A stretch of 45,141 nucleotides of DNA. Source: Acidobacteriota bacterium (GTDB taxonomy: Bacteria > Acidobacteriota > UBA4820 > DSQY01). Shown one piece after another: positions 8,326 through 16,732 of this stretch; within the stretch, counting starts at the first letter, position 1, and each line of letters starts with the position of its first letter. The stretch covers positions 1-45,141 of the forward strand of contig JBFMHB010000020.1 of the NCBI GenBank assembly GCA_040752915.1, read 5' to 3'. The notes under the pieces were generated by a model that saw only the letters and a list, made by a program, of their open reading frames with translations, ran no database searches and was not told where the DNA came from. A program made the position numbers and the translations under genes.

Positions 8326-9894
8326 ATGGACGGCCAGGGCGGTCCCTCCCTCCTCGTGCGGGATACGGCGGCGGTGTCGGGGCTCACTCTGCTCAGCCGG
8401 GTGCTCGGATACCTTCGGGACCGCGTGGCGGCGCACCTGTTGGGCACCTCCTTCGCCGCGGACGCCTTCTACCTGGCCTTCCGCATCCCGAACACCGTGC
8501 GCCGGCTCGTGGCGGAAGGGGCCCTCGCGACCGCCGTCGTGCCCGAACTGGTCCGCGCTTCGGCGAGCGGCGGGATGGAGGACCGATCCACTCTCCTTGG
8601 CAGGCGGATCCTGTGGACCTTCGGGACCCTGGCGGGGGCCGTCGGGTTGGCCGGCGTTCTTCTGGCGCCGTGGGTCGTCCGCGTCCTGGCGTGGGATTTC
8701 CGCACCACGGCACCCGAGGCGTACCGTCTGGCCGGAGGGCTGACCGCGGCGCTCTTCCCGTACGTCGCCCTGGCGGGGGTCGCGGCCCTTCTCTCGTCCC
8801 TCCTCCTCGCGAGGGGCGAATTCGCGGTTCCCACGCTCTCCCTTTCCGTCCTCAACGCCACGGTCATCGCGGGCGCGCTCGCGCTGGCGCCGGTGTTGCC
8901 GTCTCCCGCGTGGGCGCTGGCCGGGGCCGTCCTCCTGGGAGGATTCTTCCAGGCGGCCGTCCAGGTTCCGCCTCTCCGGAGGAGGGGGATTCCGCTCGGG
9001 CCGGCCTGGGGCTGGTCGGATCCCGCCGTTCGCCGCCTGCTGGCCCGGGCGGCGCCCGCGGTTTTCGGGGCCGGGGCCTCGCAGGTGATCTTTCTTCTGG
9101 CCACGGTCCTCGCCCACACGGCGGGGGAAGGCTACGTATCGGCCCTGTACTTCGCCAACCGTCTGGAGGAGATCGCGCTCGGGCTGGTGACCGTGCCCCT
9201 TTCCCTGGTGGCCTTGCCGAGCCTCGCGCGGGCGGCCGGGGAGGGCGACCGGGCGCTTTTCCTGGGGACGCTCCGCCGCGTTCTTTCCATGGGCCTCTTC
9301 CTCCTCGTCCCCGCCGCCTCGGGCCTGGCCGTCCTGGCGGGGCCCATCGTTCGCGTGCTTTTCCAGACCGGAGAATTCACGGACCTCTCGGCGGACCTCA
9401 CGGCGGGCCCCGTGGTCTGGCTCGCCGCGGGGCTGGTGCCCTGGGGGGCGGGGGCGCTTCTGGTCCGGGCATCGCACGGGCTGGGCGACGTGCGGAGTCC
9501 CGTGGCCGCGGCACTCACGGCTCTTGGGCTCTTCGCCGTGTCGGGTCCCCCCGCCTGCCGGCTCTGGGCCGCCGAAGGGATCGCCGGTGCGTTCTCGGTC
9601 TCGGGGTTCGTCTACGCGGGGATCCTGGCGTTTTCCTTGCGAAGGCGCCTCGGGCATCCATTCCTGCCGGGACCCGTCTGGTGGGCGCGCCTTCTCGCCG
9701 CCGCCTTCTCCGCGATGCTGGCCGCCACGGGGGCGGCGTGGGTCTGGCCTCCCCGGCCCGGTTGGGCCGGCGCACCCGCCCTCTTCACGGCCGTGGCGTT
9801 GGCCGTTATCCTGTTCTCGGCCCTCGCCTGGGTCCTCAAGATGGAGGAGATTCGGGAGTTGCGGGGCGCCATCGGGAAAGGGACACCGCGTTGA
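8326..9894 (+). CDS. murJ: Lipid II flippase MurJ
   Basis: A 522-residue inner-membrane protein with about 14 helices, the right length for MurJ (MviN), the MOP-superfamily flippase that moves lipid II across the membrane for peptidoglycan synthesis. The N-terminus has the family pattern [17 protein letters not shown], then [22 protein letters not shown]. This matches the conserved 'D.f..afripn..RrlfaEGa' block that lines the central cavity, and the essential Arg and Glu are present. I chose the ATG at 8326 because it places the first helix correctly; the ribosome-binding site is weak. The stop overlaps the TTG start of dtd, so the two are coupled. Confidence 0.93.
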   Translation: MDGQGGPSLLVRDTAAVSGLTLLSRVLGYLRDRVAAHLLGTSFAADAFYLAFRIPNTVRRLVAEGALATAVVPELVRASASGGMEDRSTLLGRRILWTFGTLAGAVGLAGVLLAPWVVRVLAWDFRTTAPEAYRLAGGLTAALFPYVALAGVAALLSSLLLARGEFAVPTLSLSVLNATVIAGALALAPVLPSPAWALAGAVLLGGFFQAAVQVPPLRRRGIPLGPAWGWSDPAVRRLLARAAPAVFGAGASQVIFLLATVLAHTAGEGYVSALYFANRLEEIALGLVTVPLSLVALPSLARAAGEGDRALFLGTLRRVLSMGLFLLVPAASGLAVLAGPIVRVLFQTGEFTDLSADLTAGPVVWLAAGLVPWGAGALLVRASHGLGDVRSPVAAALTALGLFAVSGPPACRLWAAEGIAGAFSVSGFVYAGILAFSLRRRLGHPFLPGPVWWARLLAAAFSAMLAATGAAWVWPPRPGWAGAPALFTAVALAVILFSALAWVLKMEEIRELRGAIGKGTPR

Positions 9895-10370
9895 TCCTGG
9901 TCCTCCAGAGAGTCCGTCGGGCCTGCGTCCGGGTGGATGGGGAGACGGTCGGGTCCATCGGGGCCGGACTGGTGGCTCTCGTCGCCGTGGAGTCCTCGGA
10001 CGGGGAGGCCCAGGCGGCCTGGTGCGCCCGCAAGGTCTCGCAGGTCCGAGTCTTTTCGGACGGCGAGGGAAAGATGAACCGCTCCGTGCTGGACGTGGGA
10101 GGCGCCGTGCTCGCCGTGAGCCAGTTCACCCTGGTGGGAGACCTCAGGAAGGGAACGCGGCCCTCCTTCAGCCGCGCCGCGGAGCCGCAGACGGCGAAGC
10201 GCCTCTTCGAGTGTTTTGTGAACGGCCTGAGGCAGGAGGGGGTCAAGGTGCAGACGGGCCGGTTCCAGGCCATGATGGAGGTGGACCTCGTCAACGACGG
10301 CCCCGTGACCCTCGTCCTGAGGAAATCCGCTCCGGGCCTGGAAGGGGGAGGGGACCATGGCGATTCCTGA
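9891..10370 (+). CDS. dtd: D-aminoacyl-tRNA deacylase
   Basis: A 159-residue homodimeric enzyme that removes D-amino acids, and glycine mischarged on tRNA-Ala, from tRNAs. Both family signatures are present: SQFTL (77-81), and NDGPVT (135-140), the Gly-cis-Pro motif that gives chiral proofreading. The N-terminus [17 protein letters not shown] matches the family start 'mraLlQRV..A.V'. The start is TTG at 9891, overlapping the murJ stop (TTGA), with AAAGGGA upstream. It is slightly longer than the usual 145 residues because of a Gly-rich tail. Confidence 0.95.
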   Translation: MILVLQRVRRACVRVDGETVGSIGAGLVALVAVESSDGEAQAAWCARKVSQVRVFSDGEGKMNRSVLDVGGAVLAVSQFTLVGDLRKGTRPSFSRAAEPQTAKRLFECFVNGLRQEGVKVQTGRFQAMMEVDLVNDGPVTLVLRKSAPGLEGGGDHGDS

Positions 10371-11172
10371 GGCCAACGCCCGGGTGACGGGCCGCGCCGA
10401 GGTGGCCCCCGGGCTCCTCACCCTGAGGGTGGCCCCCGAAGGCTGGGAACTCCCCGAATTTACTCCAGGCCAGTTTGCCGTGCTCGGTCTCCCTCCCGGA
10501 TCTCCCCGGTGCGATTTCGCGGAGCCGGAGGATCCCGCCCCGGCCCCCGACCGGCTCCTGAGAAGGGCCTATTCCATCGCCTCCTCCTCTCGCGCGCGGG
10601 AGTACCTGGAGTTCTATGTGGCGCTGGTGAGGTCCGGGGCCTTCACCCCGAGGCTCTTCGCCCTGGCGGTGGGGGACCGGCTCTGGCTCTCCCCCCGGAT
10701 CACCGGGATGTTCACGATCCGGGAGGTGCCCGAAGGGTCCGACCTCGTGCTCGTGGCCACGGGCACGGGCCTCGCCCCGTACATGAGCATGCTCCGCTCC
10801 GGCCTCGCGGCGCGGTCCGGGCGCCGCTTTGCGGTGATCCACGGGGCGCGCCATTCGTGGGACCTGGGGTACCGGTCGGAACTCATGGCGCTGGAGCGCG
10901 CCTGGCCGCGGTTTTCCTATTTTCCCGTGGTGAGCCGTCCCGAGGAGGAAGACCCGCCGTGGACGGCCCACCGCGGATACGTGCAGGACCTGTGGACTTC
11001 GGACGCCGTGGGGCGGGCGTGGGGTCGGACGCCTTCGCCCGAAGACACCCACGTGTTCCTGTGCGGCAACCCCTTCATGGTGGATGGGATGGCGGGGCTC
11101 CTGAAGGACGCCGGGTACAGGGAACACACGAGCCGGAGCCCCGGGGAGATCCACGTGGAGAGGTACTGGTGA
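10357..11172 (+). CDS. Ferredoxin-NADP+ reductase
   Basis: A 271-residue flavoprotein that passes electrons between NADPH and ferredoxin or flavodoxin. The FAD-binding motif RAYS is at 70-73. The NADP-binding [11 protein letters not shown] begins at 135, and a [10 protein letters not shown] segment lies near residue 235. The C-terminus HVERYW is the aromatic-ended tail typical of bacterial subclass-I Fpr enzymes, where the last aromatic residue stacks on the flavin. The start at 10357 has a good GGGGGAGGGG ribosome-binding site and overlaps dtd by 14 bases. Its place between dtd and xerD looks like operon packing and does not point to a shared pathway. Confidence 0.92.
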   Translation: MAIPEANARVTGRAEVAPGLLTLRVAPEGWELPEFTPGQFAVLGLPPGSPRCDFAEPEDPAPAPDRLLRRAYSIASSSRAREYLEFYVALVRSGAFTPRLFALAVGDRLWLSPRITGMFTIREVPEGSDLVLVATGTGLAPYMSMLRSGLAARSGRRFAVIHGARHSWDLGYRSELMALERAWPRFSYFPVVSRPEEEDPPWTAHRGYVQDLWTSDAVGRAWGRTPSPEDTHVFLCGNPFMVDGMAGLLKDAGYREHTSRSPGEIHVERYW

Positions 11173-12071
11173 AGGGGAAACCGGGTCGCCCGGGCCTGCC
11201 GGAGGAGGCGGAGCGCTTTCTCGAATACGCCACCGTGGAGCGGGGCCTCTCGCCGAAGACCACGGAAGCCTACCGGGGAGACCTGGGCCGCTTTTTCGCC
11301 CGGTGTCGGAAGGCGCCGCAGGAGGTCGGACGGGAGGACATCCGGCGCTTTCTCGGCATGGAGCGGGAGGCGGGTCTCGCCTCCGCTACGGCCGCCCGCA
11401 GGCTCGTGGCGCTGCGCACGTTCTACCGCTTCCTCATCCTCGAGAAACTCGTCGAGTCGGACCCCACCGAGAACATCGAGAGCCCGCGCCCCGTGAAGCG
11501 CCTCCCCTCCTACCTGACGCCCGAGGAGGTGGATCGCCTCCTCTCCGCCCCCGACGGCGCTTCGCCGAGGGGGCTGAGGAACCGGGCCATGCTGGAGGTG
11601 CTCTACGCCACGGGCCTGAGGATTTCGGAGCTCGTGGGCCTCACCACGGAGCGCGTGAATTCCGAGGCGGGCTTCGTGCTCGTCCTCGGAAAGGGCGGAA
11701 AAGAGCGGGTCGTTCCCCTGGGCGAGGTGGCCCTGGATTGGCTGGAGCGCTACAGGCGGGAGGCCCGGCCGCTCCTTCTCGGCGAAAGGACGTCGAGGGC
11801 CCTCTTTGTCACGTCCAGGGGAGGGGCCATGACGCGCCAGAACGCCTGGATGTTCATCAAGGCCTGCGCGCGGGGCGCGGGCATCACCAAGCCCATGAGC
11901 CCCCACACCCTCCGCCATTCCTTTGCGACCCACCTTCTGGAGCACGGCGCCGATCTGCGGTCCGTCCAACTGCTCCTGGGCCACAGCGACATTTCCACCA
12001 CGCAGATTTACACCCACGTGGAGCAGGAGCGGCTGAAGCGGATCTACCGGAAATACCACCCGAGGGCGTAA
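11169..12071 (+). CDS. xerD: Tyrosine recombinase XerD
   Basis: A 300-residue site-specific recombinase that, with XerC, resolves chromosome dimers at dif. The SAM-like N-terminal core-binding domain covers about residues 10-100 and the catalytic domain about 112-295. All catalytic residues are visible: R151, K175, H246, R249, H272 and nucleophile Y281, in the expected contexts TGLRISEL, GKGGKER, SPHTLRHSFATHLL and LGHSDISTTQIYTH. The GTG start at 11169 overlaps the preceding stop (GTGA). It is the last gene of the murJ-dtd-fpr-xerD chain. No integrated element or att site lies nearby, so a housekeeping Xer role is likely. XerC is the alternative assignment. Confidence 0.9.
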   Translation: MKGKPGRPGLPEEAERFLEYATVERGLSPKTTEAYRGDLGRFFARCRKAPQEVGREDIRRFLGMEREAGLASATAARRLVALRTFYRFLILEKLVESDPTENIESPRPVKRLPSYLTPEEVDRLLSAPDGASPRGLRNRAMLEVLYATGLRISELVGLTTERVNSEAGFVLVLGKGGKERVVPLGEVALDWLERYRREARPLLLGERTSRALFVTSRGGAMTRQNAWMFIKACARGAGITKPMSPHTLRHSFATHLLEHGADLRSVQLLLGHSDISTTQIYTHVEQERLKRIYRKYHPRA

Positions 12072-12208
12072 CGGACGTGGGTACAGGGAGGCGGAATGAC
12101 CCGGGGGCAGGAGGGCCGGCGCCGGGACGCGCCTTCCTCCGCTTCGCTCCGGAAGGCAGGCGACACAAGGAGGGCAACAAGACCTCGGGCAGGCATGGGA
12201 TGGCTTGA

Positions 12209-12241
12209 AGAAAAACAACGGGCGGGGCCCGGCCCCGCCCG
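12209..12241 (-). terminator. Rho-independent terminator of the DUF4190-like gene
   Basis: A 9-bp stem CGGGCGGGG/CCCCGCCCG (12219-12227 with 12233-12241) has a 5-base loop. On the minus strand it is followed by TTGTTTTTC. It lies 24 bases after the stop codon at 12266. The T-run shows it acts mainly on the leftward gene, although it may also block read-through from xerD. Confidence 0.8.
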
Positions 12242-12265
12242 CCGCGCGTTCCCGCCCCGATCGGC

Positions 12266-12574
12266 CTAGCGCATCTGGGAAAGGCCCTGCAGGACGTTCA
12301 GGCCGCCGAAGAAGAAGATCCAGATGATCTGGATGCATCCCAGGATCGTAGCGATGATGCCCAGGATCATGCCCGCGACGGCGAAACCCTTGCCCTTGGG
12401 GGAGCTCTCCCCCCGATTGATCTTTCCGTTTTCCATCCAGCCGCAGATCAGCGCCGGGATTCCGGCGAACATCCCGCAGCAGCAGAAGCCCAGGATCCCG
12501 AGAACCAGCGCCGCGATGGCCATCCCGCTGGCCTTTTCCGGTGCGACCGGCTGTGCCTGATAGACGTCGCTCAT
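12266..12574 (-). CDS. DUF4190-like small membrane protein
   Basis: A 102-residue inner-membrane protein with two hydrophobic segments, about residues 17-47 and 63-95. The first contains ALVLGILGFCCCGMFAGIPA, the pattern of DUF4190 ('alvlGil..p...g..lai'). A charged loop with KGKGFAVAGMILGIIATILG repeats the same Gly-rich helix. The start at 12574 is preceded by AGGGAGG, with a promoter-like pair at 12630-12658 and a strong terminator after the gene, so it is probably monocistronic. The family has no established function. Confidence 0.8.
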   Translation of the reverse strand: MSDVYQAQPVAPEKASGMAIAALVLGILGFCCCGMFAGIPALICGWMENGKINRGESSPKGKGFAVAGMILGIIATILGCIQIIWIFFFGGLNVLQGLSQMR

Positions 12575-12629
12575 ACCTCATCCTCCCTGAATTGGCGGCG
12601 GGTTTCGAGGCCACCGTTCCCTTCTAAGC

Positions 12630-12658
12630 AGTCTATGACTCTTTTTCCACCCGTGCAA
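12630..12658 (-). promoter_or_regulatory. sigma70-like promoter for the DUF4190-like gene
   Basis: On the minus strand TTGCAC (12658-12653) and TAGACT (12635-12630) lie exactly 17 bases apart and about 55 bases ahead of the start codon. The spacer is A-rich, in contrast to its GC-rich surroundings. The -10 matches four of six consensus bases and the -35 three. Confidence 0.4.
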
Positions 12659-12778
12659 GGAATGCGTCCCGCCGCCGGTCCCCCTGGGGCAAGTGACGGA
12701 TCCCTGACCGCCGTTCGCTCTCCGGATAGTCGGAGCCTTGCGCCTCTCGTCGAGGGCGGAGGGGCGAACGCCTGGCGC

Positions 12779-13201
12779 TCACCGGACCATCTTCCATCCC
12801 CAGACGGCGAGGATGAGGATGATGAGGGAGAGGACGACGGGCACAAAGGCCCGCGTGTCGAAGATGTGCTCCAGCGGCCGCCGCCGGCGCCAGGCGAGGG
12901 GGAGGTAGAGCCAGGCCCAGAGCCCCGCCGCGAAGACCGCCACTCCGGCCGGTTGCGCCCGCAGGGCCTCGATGGGCCTGCCGTGCATGAGGAGGGAGAA
13001 GGCGGTGGTCATGCCGCAGGAGGGGCAGGGTTTGTGAAAGACCGCGTAGAACGTGCAGGGCGGGAGGTGAAGCCCGGTGTGGGTGCCCACTCCCGAGGGG
13101 TCGGGGTGGAGCCAGGCCGCCAGGGCCAGCACGGCCGCGAAGCCCAACCAGGCGCCGAGATAAAGGAAGTGGTCCAGCCGCGAGAAACGCCGGGGAACCA
13201 C
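12779..13201 (-). CDS. DUF2752 membrane protein
   Basis: A 140-residue membrane protein with three helices. The DUF2752 signature is clear: a HPDPSGVGTHTGLHLPPCTF stretch, then KPCPSCGMTTAFSLLMHGR, equal to the family's 'CP.CG.TRA......G....A'. I chose the GTG at 13201 because GAGG sits six bases upstream. The frame stays open further upstream, but only through the heptamer repeat, which would add a repetitive, non-native N-terminus. It lies downstream of cheC on the same strand. The family function is unknown; the two Cys could form a redox or metal site. Confidence 0.85.
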   Translation of the reverse strand: MVPRRFSRLDHFLYLGAWLGFAAVLALAAWLHPDPSGVGTHTGLHLPPCTFYAVFHKPCPSCGMTTAFSLLMHGRPIEALRAQPAGVAVFAAGLWAWLYLPLAWRRRRPLEHIFDTRAFVPVVLSLIILILAVWGWKMVR

Positions 13202-13292
13202 CGTGAACCTCGGATTTCCAGCGGCTTCTCCTGGAGTGCCCACTCCCGTCACCGCACGTCCCGCCCGCGTGTTCCCGATTCGAATCCCGCTG

Positions 13293-13357
13293 TCCGAATT
13301 CCCGAATCCGAAATCCGCAATCCGAAAACCGAAATCCGAAATCCGAAATCCGAAATT
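13293..13357. repeat. Degenerate heptamer tandem repeat (TCCGAAA)n
   Basis: About nine copies of a 7-base unit, consensus TCCGAAA on the plus strand (TTTCGGA on the minus strand). The last three copies are perfect and the first ones degraded (TCCGAAT, CCCGAA, TCCGCAA, ACCGAAA). It is strikingly AT-rich against the background and lies between cheC and the DUF2752 gene, where it reads through as open frame on the minus strand. Confidence 0.9.
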
Positions 13358-13370
13358 TCCTCCTCCTTCC

Positions 13371-13988
13371 TCACCCCCGCCCCCGCATCTTCCGTATGGC
13401 GGCCAGGATGGTCTCGATGGAAACGGGGTCGGGCAGCAGGAAGAAGTGTCCCGCAAAGGAGCGGTCCCGGGTGGAGAATTCGGTCTGAATGACGAGGGCC
13501 TTGCTCGTCACCTCCGCGAGTTCGATGAGCAGGAGGTCCACCACCGCCTGGGCCATGTCGAGCGAGAACGCAGGGATGGAGGGGATGAGGGGGATGGACA
13601 GCAGGCTCCCGATGGCGTTCAGGTAGGAGGATGTGAGGATGTTCCCCACCTCCTTCAGGGCCGAGATCTCCATGTCTCCGAAGGGCTTGGTCGCCCTTTG
13701 TCCATTGAAGAGGGCCGAGAGGAGCCGGTCCGCGGCCTGGCGGGGCATCACCACGAGCATGTTGCCCCGGGAGCCTCCAAAAATGCGGAAGAAGAGGCCC
13801 ACCACCTCCTCCTCTGGCCCGCCCAGCGCTTCCACCACGCGCGAGAAGGGTACGAGGCGGACGTGAGGCACTTCCAGCGTGATGATGCGGTGCGTCATCT
13901 GGTGGAGGGCGGTGACGGCATGCCCCGCGCCGATGTTGCTCACCTCGCGGAGGGCGTCCAGATCCTGCGGTTCGATTTCAGAGAGCAT
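13371..13988 (-). CDS. cheC: CheC-family CheY-P phosphatase
   Basis: A 205-residue protein with the two CheC active-site helices, LREVSNIGAGHAVTAL (from residue 13) and ALKEVGNILTSSYLNAI (about residue 110). Each carries the catalytic Glu and Asn of the (D/S)xxxExxN motif. CheC removes phosphate from CheY and is normally stimulated by CheD, but no cheD is present here. The start at 13988 overlaps the end of cheA by 11 bases and has GAGGAAG upstream. It is the last gene of the chemosensory operon. Confidence 0.92.
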   Translation of the reverse strand: MLSEIEPQDLDALREVSNIGAGHAVTALHQMTHRIITLEVPHVRLVPFSRVVEALGGPEEEVVGLFFRIFGGSRGNMLVVMPRQAADRLLSALFNGQRATKPFGDMEISALKEVGNILTSSYLNAIGSLLSIPLIPSIPAFSLDMAQAVVDLLLIELAEVTSKALVIQTEFSTRDRSFAGHFFLLPDPVSIETILAAIRKMRGRG

Positions 13989-15864
13989 GGGCTTCCTCTT
14001 CGGATCGGCGGGCCACGACCCGGCCGTCGAGGACGTAGGCCACCTCGCCCGTGGCCAGCAGGGCCCCTCCCATCCACTCGGGGACCATGTCCAGCGGGGG
14101 GCCGAGGGGCTGGATCACCACCCGCTCTATCTGGAAAACCGATCCTACGAGCAGGACCCGGTCGGCGCCTTCCAGCGTGAGCCGAAGCCCGAATCCGTCC
14201 CGGCCCACCGGCCCAAGACGCCAGGGCAGGACGGGAAGGAGCGATTCCCCGTCCACCAGGAGCTGGCGGCTTCCGGACCAGGTCAGGGCGTGGGAGGACA
14301 GGGGATAGATCCGGGACACCTGGGAGGCCGGCAGGCAGAACCGGGCCCCCCCGGGATCCCACGCGAAAACCAGGACCCGCGTGAGCGCCACCGCCGACGG
14401 GATGACGAGGGTAAACACGCTCCCCCTTCCCGGGGCGCTCCGGATCTCCAGGTGCCCTCCCAGGGACTCCACGGCGGCCCTCACCACGTCCAGGCCCACG
14501 CCCCGCCCGCTCACTTCGGTGACCTCCTTCCGCGTCGAGAAGGCGGGAAGGGTGAGCAGGTCAAAAAGGCGGGCCTCGTCGAGGAGCGAGGATTCCTGGG
14601 CCGTCAGGATTCCGCGCTCGACGGCGGCCTGGCGGATTTCCTCCGCGTTGATGCCTCGTCCGTCGTCCGTCAGGGTGACGAAAAGCGCTTCGGCATCCCG
14701 GCGCACTTCGATGCGGAGAAGGCCGTCCGCCGGCTTGCCCGCCGCGGCGCGGCCGGCGGCGTCTTCGATTCCATGGTCCAGGGCGTTGCGGACCAGGTGG
14801 AGGAGCGGGTCCCTCAGCCGCTCCAGGAGCCCCCGGTCGAGCTTCTCCTCGGCTCCGGCCGCTTCGAGACGCGCGCGCTTGCCCAGGCGGCTTCCCAGTT
14901 CCCGCACGGTGCGCTGCAGGTGCTCCACGAGGGGCTCGAAGGGCACGAGGCGGATGGTCAGAACCTGGTCGTAAAGGCGGCCGAGGCGCGATCGGTGCGC
15001 GTCCAGCCACAGACCGTGGGCGCGGCGGCCCGCCTCTCCGAGGCCCGCTTCGAACTGGTTCAGGCCATGGAGGAGATCGGAGGTCTGGTTCAGGAGGGCG
15101 TCCAGGTCCTTCGCCGGAACCCGCAGGTCGCGGACGATGGTGGCCTCCGGCGCGCGATCTCCTCGTGGAGCCCGTTGGATGGAGACGGCGGCCACCTCGG
15201 GGAGCGACTCCACGGTTCGGGCCAGGTCGCGCACGCGGGGGTCCTCGGGCAGGTGGAACTGCACCTGCCGCCCGTTGGTCTGTTGGAGGGTCGCCAGGTC
15301 CGGATCCATGCGGGCCTCGGGGAAGACCTCCCGGACCTTCTGCGCCACGACCAGGACGCGCGCCGCCGGCAGGACGGAGGCGCCGTCGATGGACACCGCG
15401 AGACGGAGCGCGGCCGAGGGCTCTGGGGAGGGAGGCGGCGTCGGCGGCCTGGCGGGCGGGGCGGGACGGGAGCCCGGTGCCTCGGGCGCCCCGGTGACCC
15501 GGAGTCCCTCGCTGGCCGCCGCGGCCGCCGGGGCCGCGAATTCGTCGGAGGCCGTGTCCCGGACGGCGTCCAGGAGCGCCTCCAGGGCGTCGGAGGCACG
15601 CAGGGCCGCCTCCACCTGGGGGGGGAGGGGCGGGGATCCCTTTCGCCAGAGGTCGAAGAGGTTTTCGAGGGCGTGGGCGAGGTCACCGGTGGCCGTGAAT
15701 CCCATGGAAGCCGCCATCCCCTTGAGGGAGTGGGCGTGGCGGAAAAGGTCGTGGACCGATTCGATCCCCGAGCCCTTGAGCAGGTCCTCCAGAAGGCCCC
15801 TCAGGCGCGAGAGGTGCTCCCGGCTCTCCGACAGGTAGAGTTCGCGGTACTTGTCGAGGTCCAT
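13978..15864 (-). CDS. cheA: Chemotaxis histidine kinase CheA
   Basis: A 628-residue kinase. P1 (HPt) carries the phosphorylated His45 in HAHSLKG. A Pro/Ala-rich linker (about 110-150) leads to a P2-like alpha/beta segment (about 150-230), then P3 dimerisation, P4 ATPase and P5 CheW-like domains. P4 has the N box LLHLVRNALDHGIE, DDGRG and GRGVGLDVV, so the kinase looks active. It phosphorylates CheY from the adjacent gene. The start at 15864 lies 21 bases after the cheY stop; the end overlaps cheC. It is a little shorter than E. coli CheA (654). Confidence 0.95.
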   Translation of the reverse strand: MDLDKYRELYLSESREHLSRLRGLLEDLLKGSGIESVHDLFRHAHSLKGMAASMGFTATGDLAHALENLFDLWRKGSPPLPPQVEAALRASDALEALLDAVRDTASDEFAAPAAAAASEGLRVTGAPEAPGSRPAPPARPPTPPPSPEPSAALRLAVSIDGASVLPAARVLVVAQKVREVFPEARMDPDLATLQQTNGRQVQFHLPEDPRVRDLARTVESLPEVAAVSIQRAPRGDRAPEATIVRDLRVPAKDLDALLNQTSDLLHGLNQFEAGLGEAGRRAHGLWLDAHRSRLGRLYDQVLTIRLVPFEPLVEHLQRTVRELGSRLGKRARLEAAGAEEKLDRGLLERLRDPLLHLVRNALDHGIEDAAGRAAAGKPADGLLRIEVRRDAEALFVTLTDDGRGINAEEIRQAAVERGILTAQESSLLDEARLFDLLTLPAFSTRKEVTEVSGRGVGLDVVRAAVESLGGHLEIRSAPGRGSVFTLVIPSAVALTRVLVFAWDPGGARFCLPASQVSRIYPLSSHALTWSGSRQLLVDGESLLPVLPWRLGPVGRDGFGLRLTLEGADRVLLVGSVFQIERVVIQPLGPPLDMVPEWMGGALLATGEVAYVLDGRVVARRSEEEAHAL

Positions 15865-15885
15865 CGCTCTGCGGCCGAAACGCCG

Positions 15886-16254
15886 TCACGCGGAGACGAC
15901 GGCGTCCAGGACCTTGAGCACCTTCTCCGCCGAGAAGGGCTTGACGATGAAGTCCTTGGCGCCGGCCGCGATGGACTCGATGACCAGCGCCTCCTGTCCC
16001 AGGGCCGAGCACATGACCACCCGGGCCCGGGAGTCCGCCTTCAGGATCTCCCGCGTGGCCTCGATTCCGTCCATCAGCGGCATGACGATGTCCATGGTTA
16101 CCAGGTCGGGCCGGAGTTTTCCGTAGAGTTCGACGCACTCCTGCCCGTTGGCAGCCTCCCCGACGACCTCGTATCGGTTGGAGTTCACCAGGATGTCCCG
16201 GATCATGGCCCGCATGAACATGGCGTCGTCGACGATCAGGACCCTATGAGGCAT
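15886..16254 (-). CDS. cheY: CheY-like response regulator
   Basis: A 122-residue single receiver domain. The acidic pocket is D9 and D10, the phosphorylated residue is D55 (in TMDIVMP), the switch Ser is S83 and the conserved Lys is K105 (in VKPF). It has no output domain, so it acts by binding a target such as a flagellar switch or pilus motor. The start overlaps the end of cheW by 11 bases. CheC encoded in the same operon is its likely phosphatase. Confidence 0.95.
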   Translation of the reverse strand: MPHRVLIVDDAMFMRAMIRDILVNSNRYEVVGEAANGQECVELYGKLRPDLVTMDIVMPLMDGIEATREILKADSRARVVMCSALGQEALVIESIAAGAKDFIVKPFSAEKVLKVLDAVVSA

Positions 16255-16699
16255 GGTCTCTCCCCGGCACGTGAGGATGGATGGCGGAAGCCATGGATCG
16301 GGCCAGTTCCCGGGCCACGGCAGGAGGGTTCACCACGTTCACCCATGCGTCCTCCCACGGATACAGCCCCGCCCAGATCCCCTCGGCGCTCTCCTCCCGG
16401 AGTCTGAGATCCGAATAGTCCAGGACGGACTGGATGGCGGGAAGTGGGAACCCGATATGATCGTGCGGGGGCGCGAGCCGGAGCAGGAGGCCGTTCTCCG
16501 GGGTTTCGGGCGGTTCCCCCATGAGGGGGAAAGTGTCGACCACCGTCACCAGCCGCCCGCTCAAGAAGGCGGTGCCGAGAAGGAGGGGATAGGGCTCGGG
16601 GAGGGGCGCGACGGGCGGCATCGGGCGAACGTCGGAGAGGTGGCCCGTGAGCCACCCCGCGTACCGACGGCCGATGCGCGCCACGATGAGTCTCTCCAA
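16244..16699 (-). CDS. cheW: CheW-like coupling protein
   Basis: A 151-residue protein made of one CheW-like domain: beta strands around SGRLVTVVDTFPLMG and LLLRLAPPHDHIGFPLPAI. It links the receptor to CheA. The sequence is divergent, with a weak family signature, so part of the assignment rests on its place between mcp and cheY. The reading frame and the 11-base overlap with cheY support the gene; a competing frame on the same strand (16236-16655) is low-complexity and Arg/Pro-rich. Confidence 0.8.
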   Translation of the reverse strand: MERLIVARIGRRYAGWLTGHLSDVRPMPPVAPLPEPYPLLLGTAFLSGRLVTVVDTFPLMGEPPETPENGLLLRLAPPHDHIGFPLPAIQSVLDYSDLRLREESAEGIWAGLYPWEDAWVNVVNPPAVARELARSMASAIHPHVPGRDHAS

Positions 16700-16732
16700 A
16701 TCACCCTCCAGGATCGACCGCCCCGGTGCCGA

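Noticed and set aside
7927-9657. A 576-residue minus-strand frame over murJ
   Set aside because: Antisense to murJ and rich in Arg, Gly and Glu with no domain pattern.
11169-12071. XerD as a mobile-element integrase
   Set aside because: It sits in a housekeeping gene chain, has XerD-like motifs, and no att site, tRNA or phage genes are nearby.
13275-13290. ATTCGAATCCC resembling a tRNA T-loop
   Set aside because: The flanking bases cannot pair into a T-stem and no acceptor or anticodon arm is present; it belongs to the edge of the heptamer repeat.
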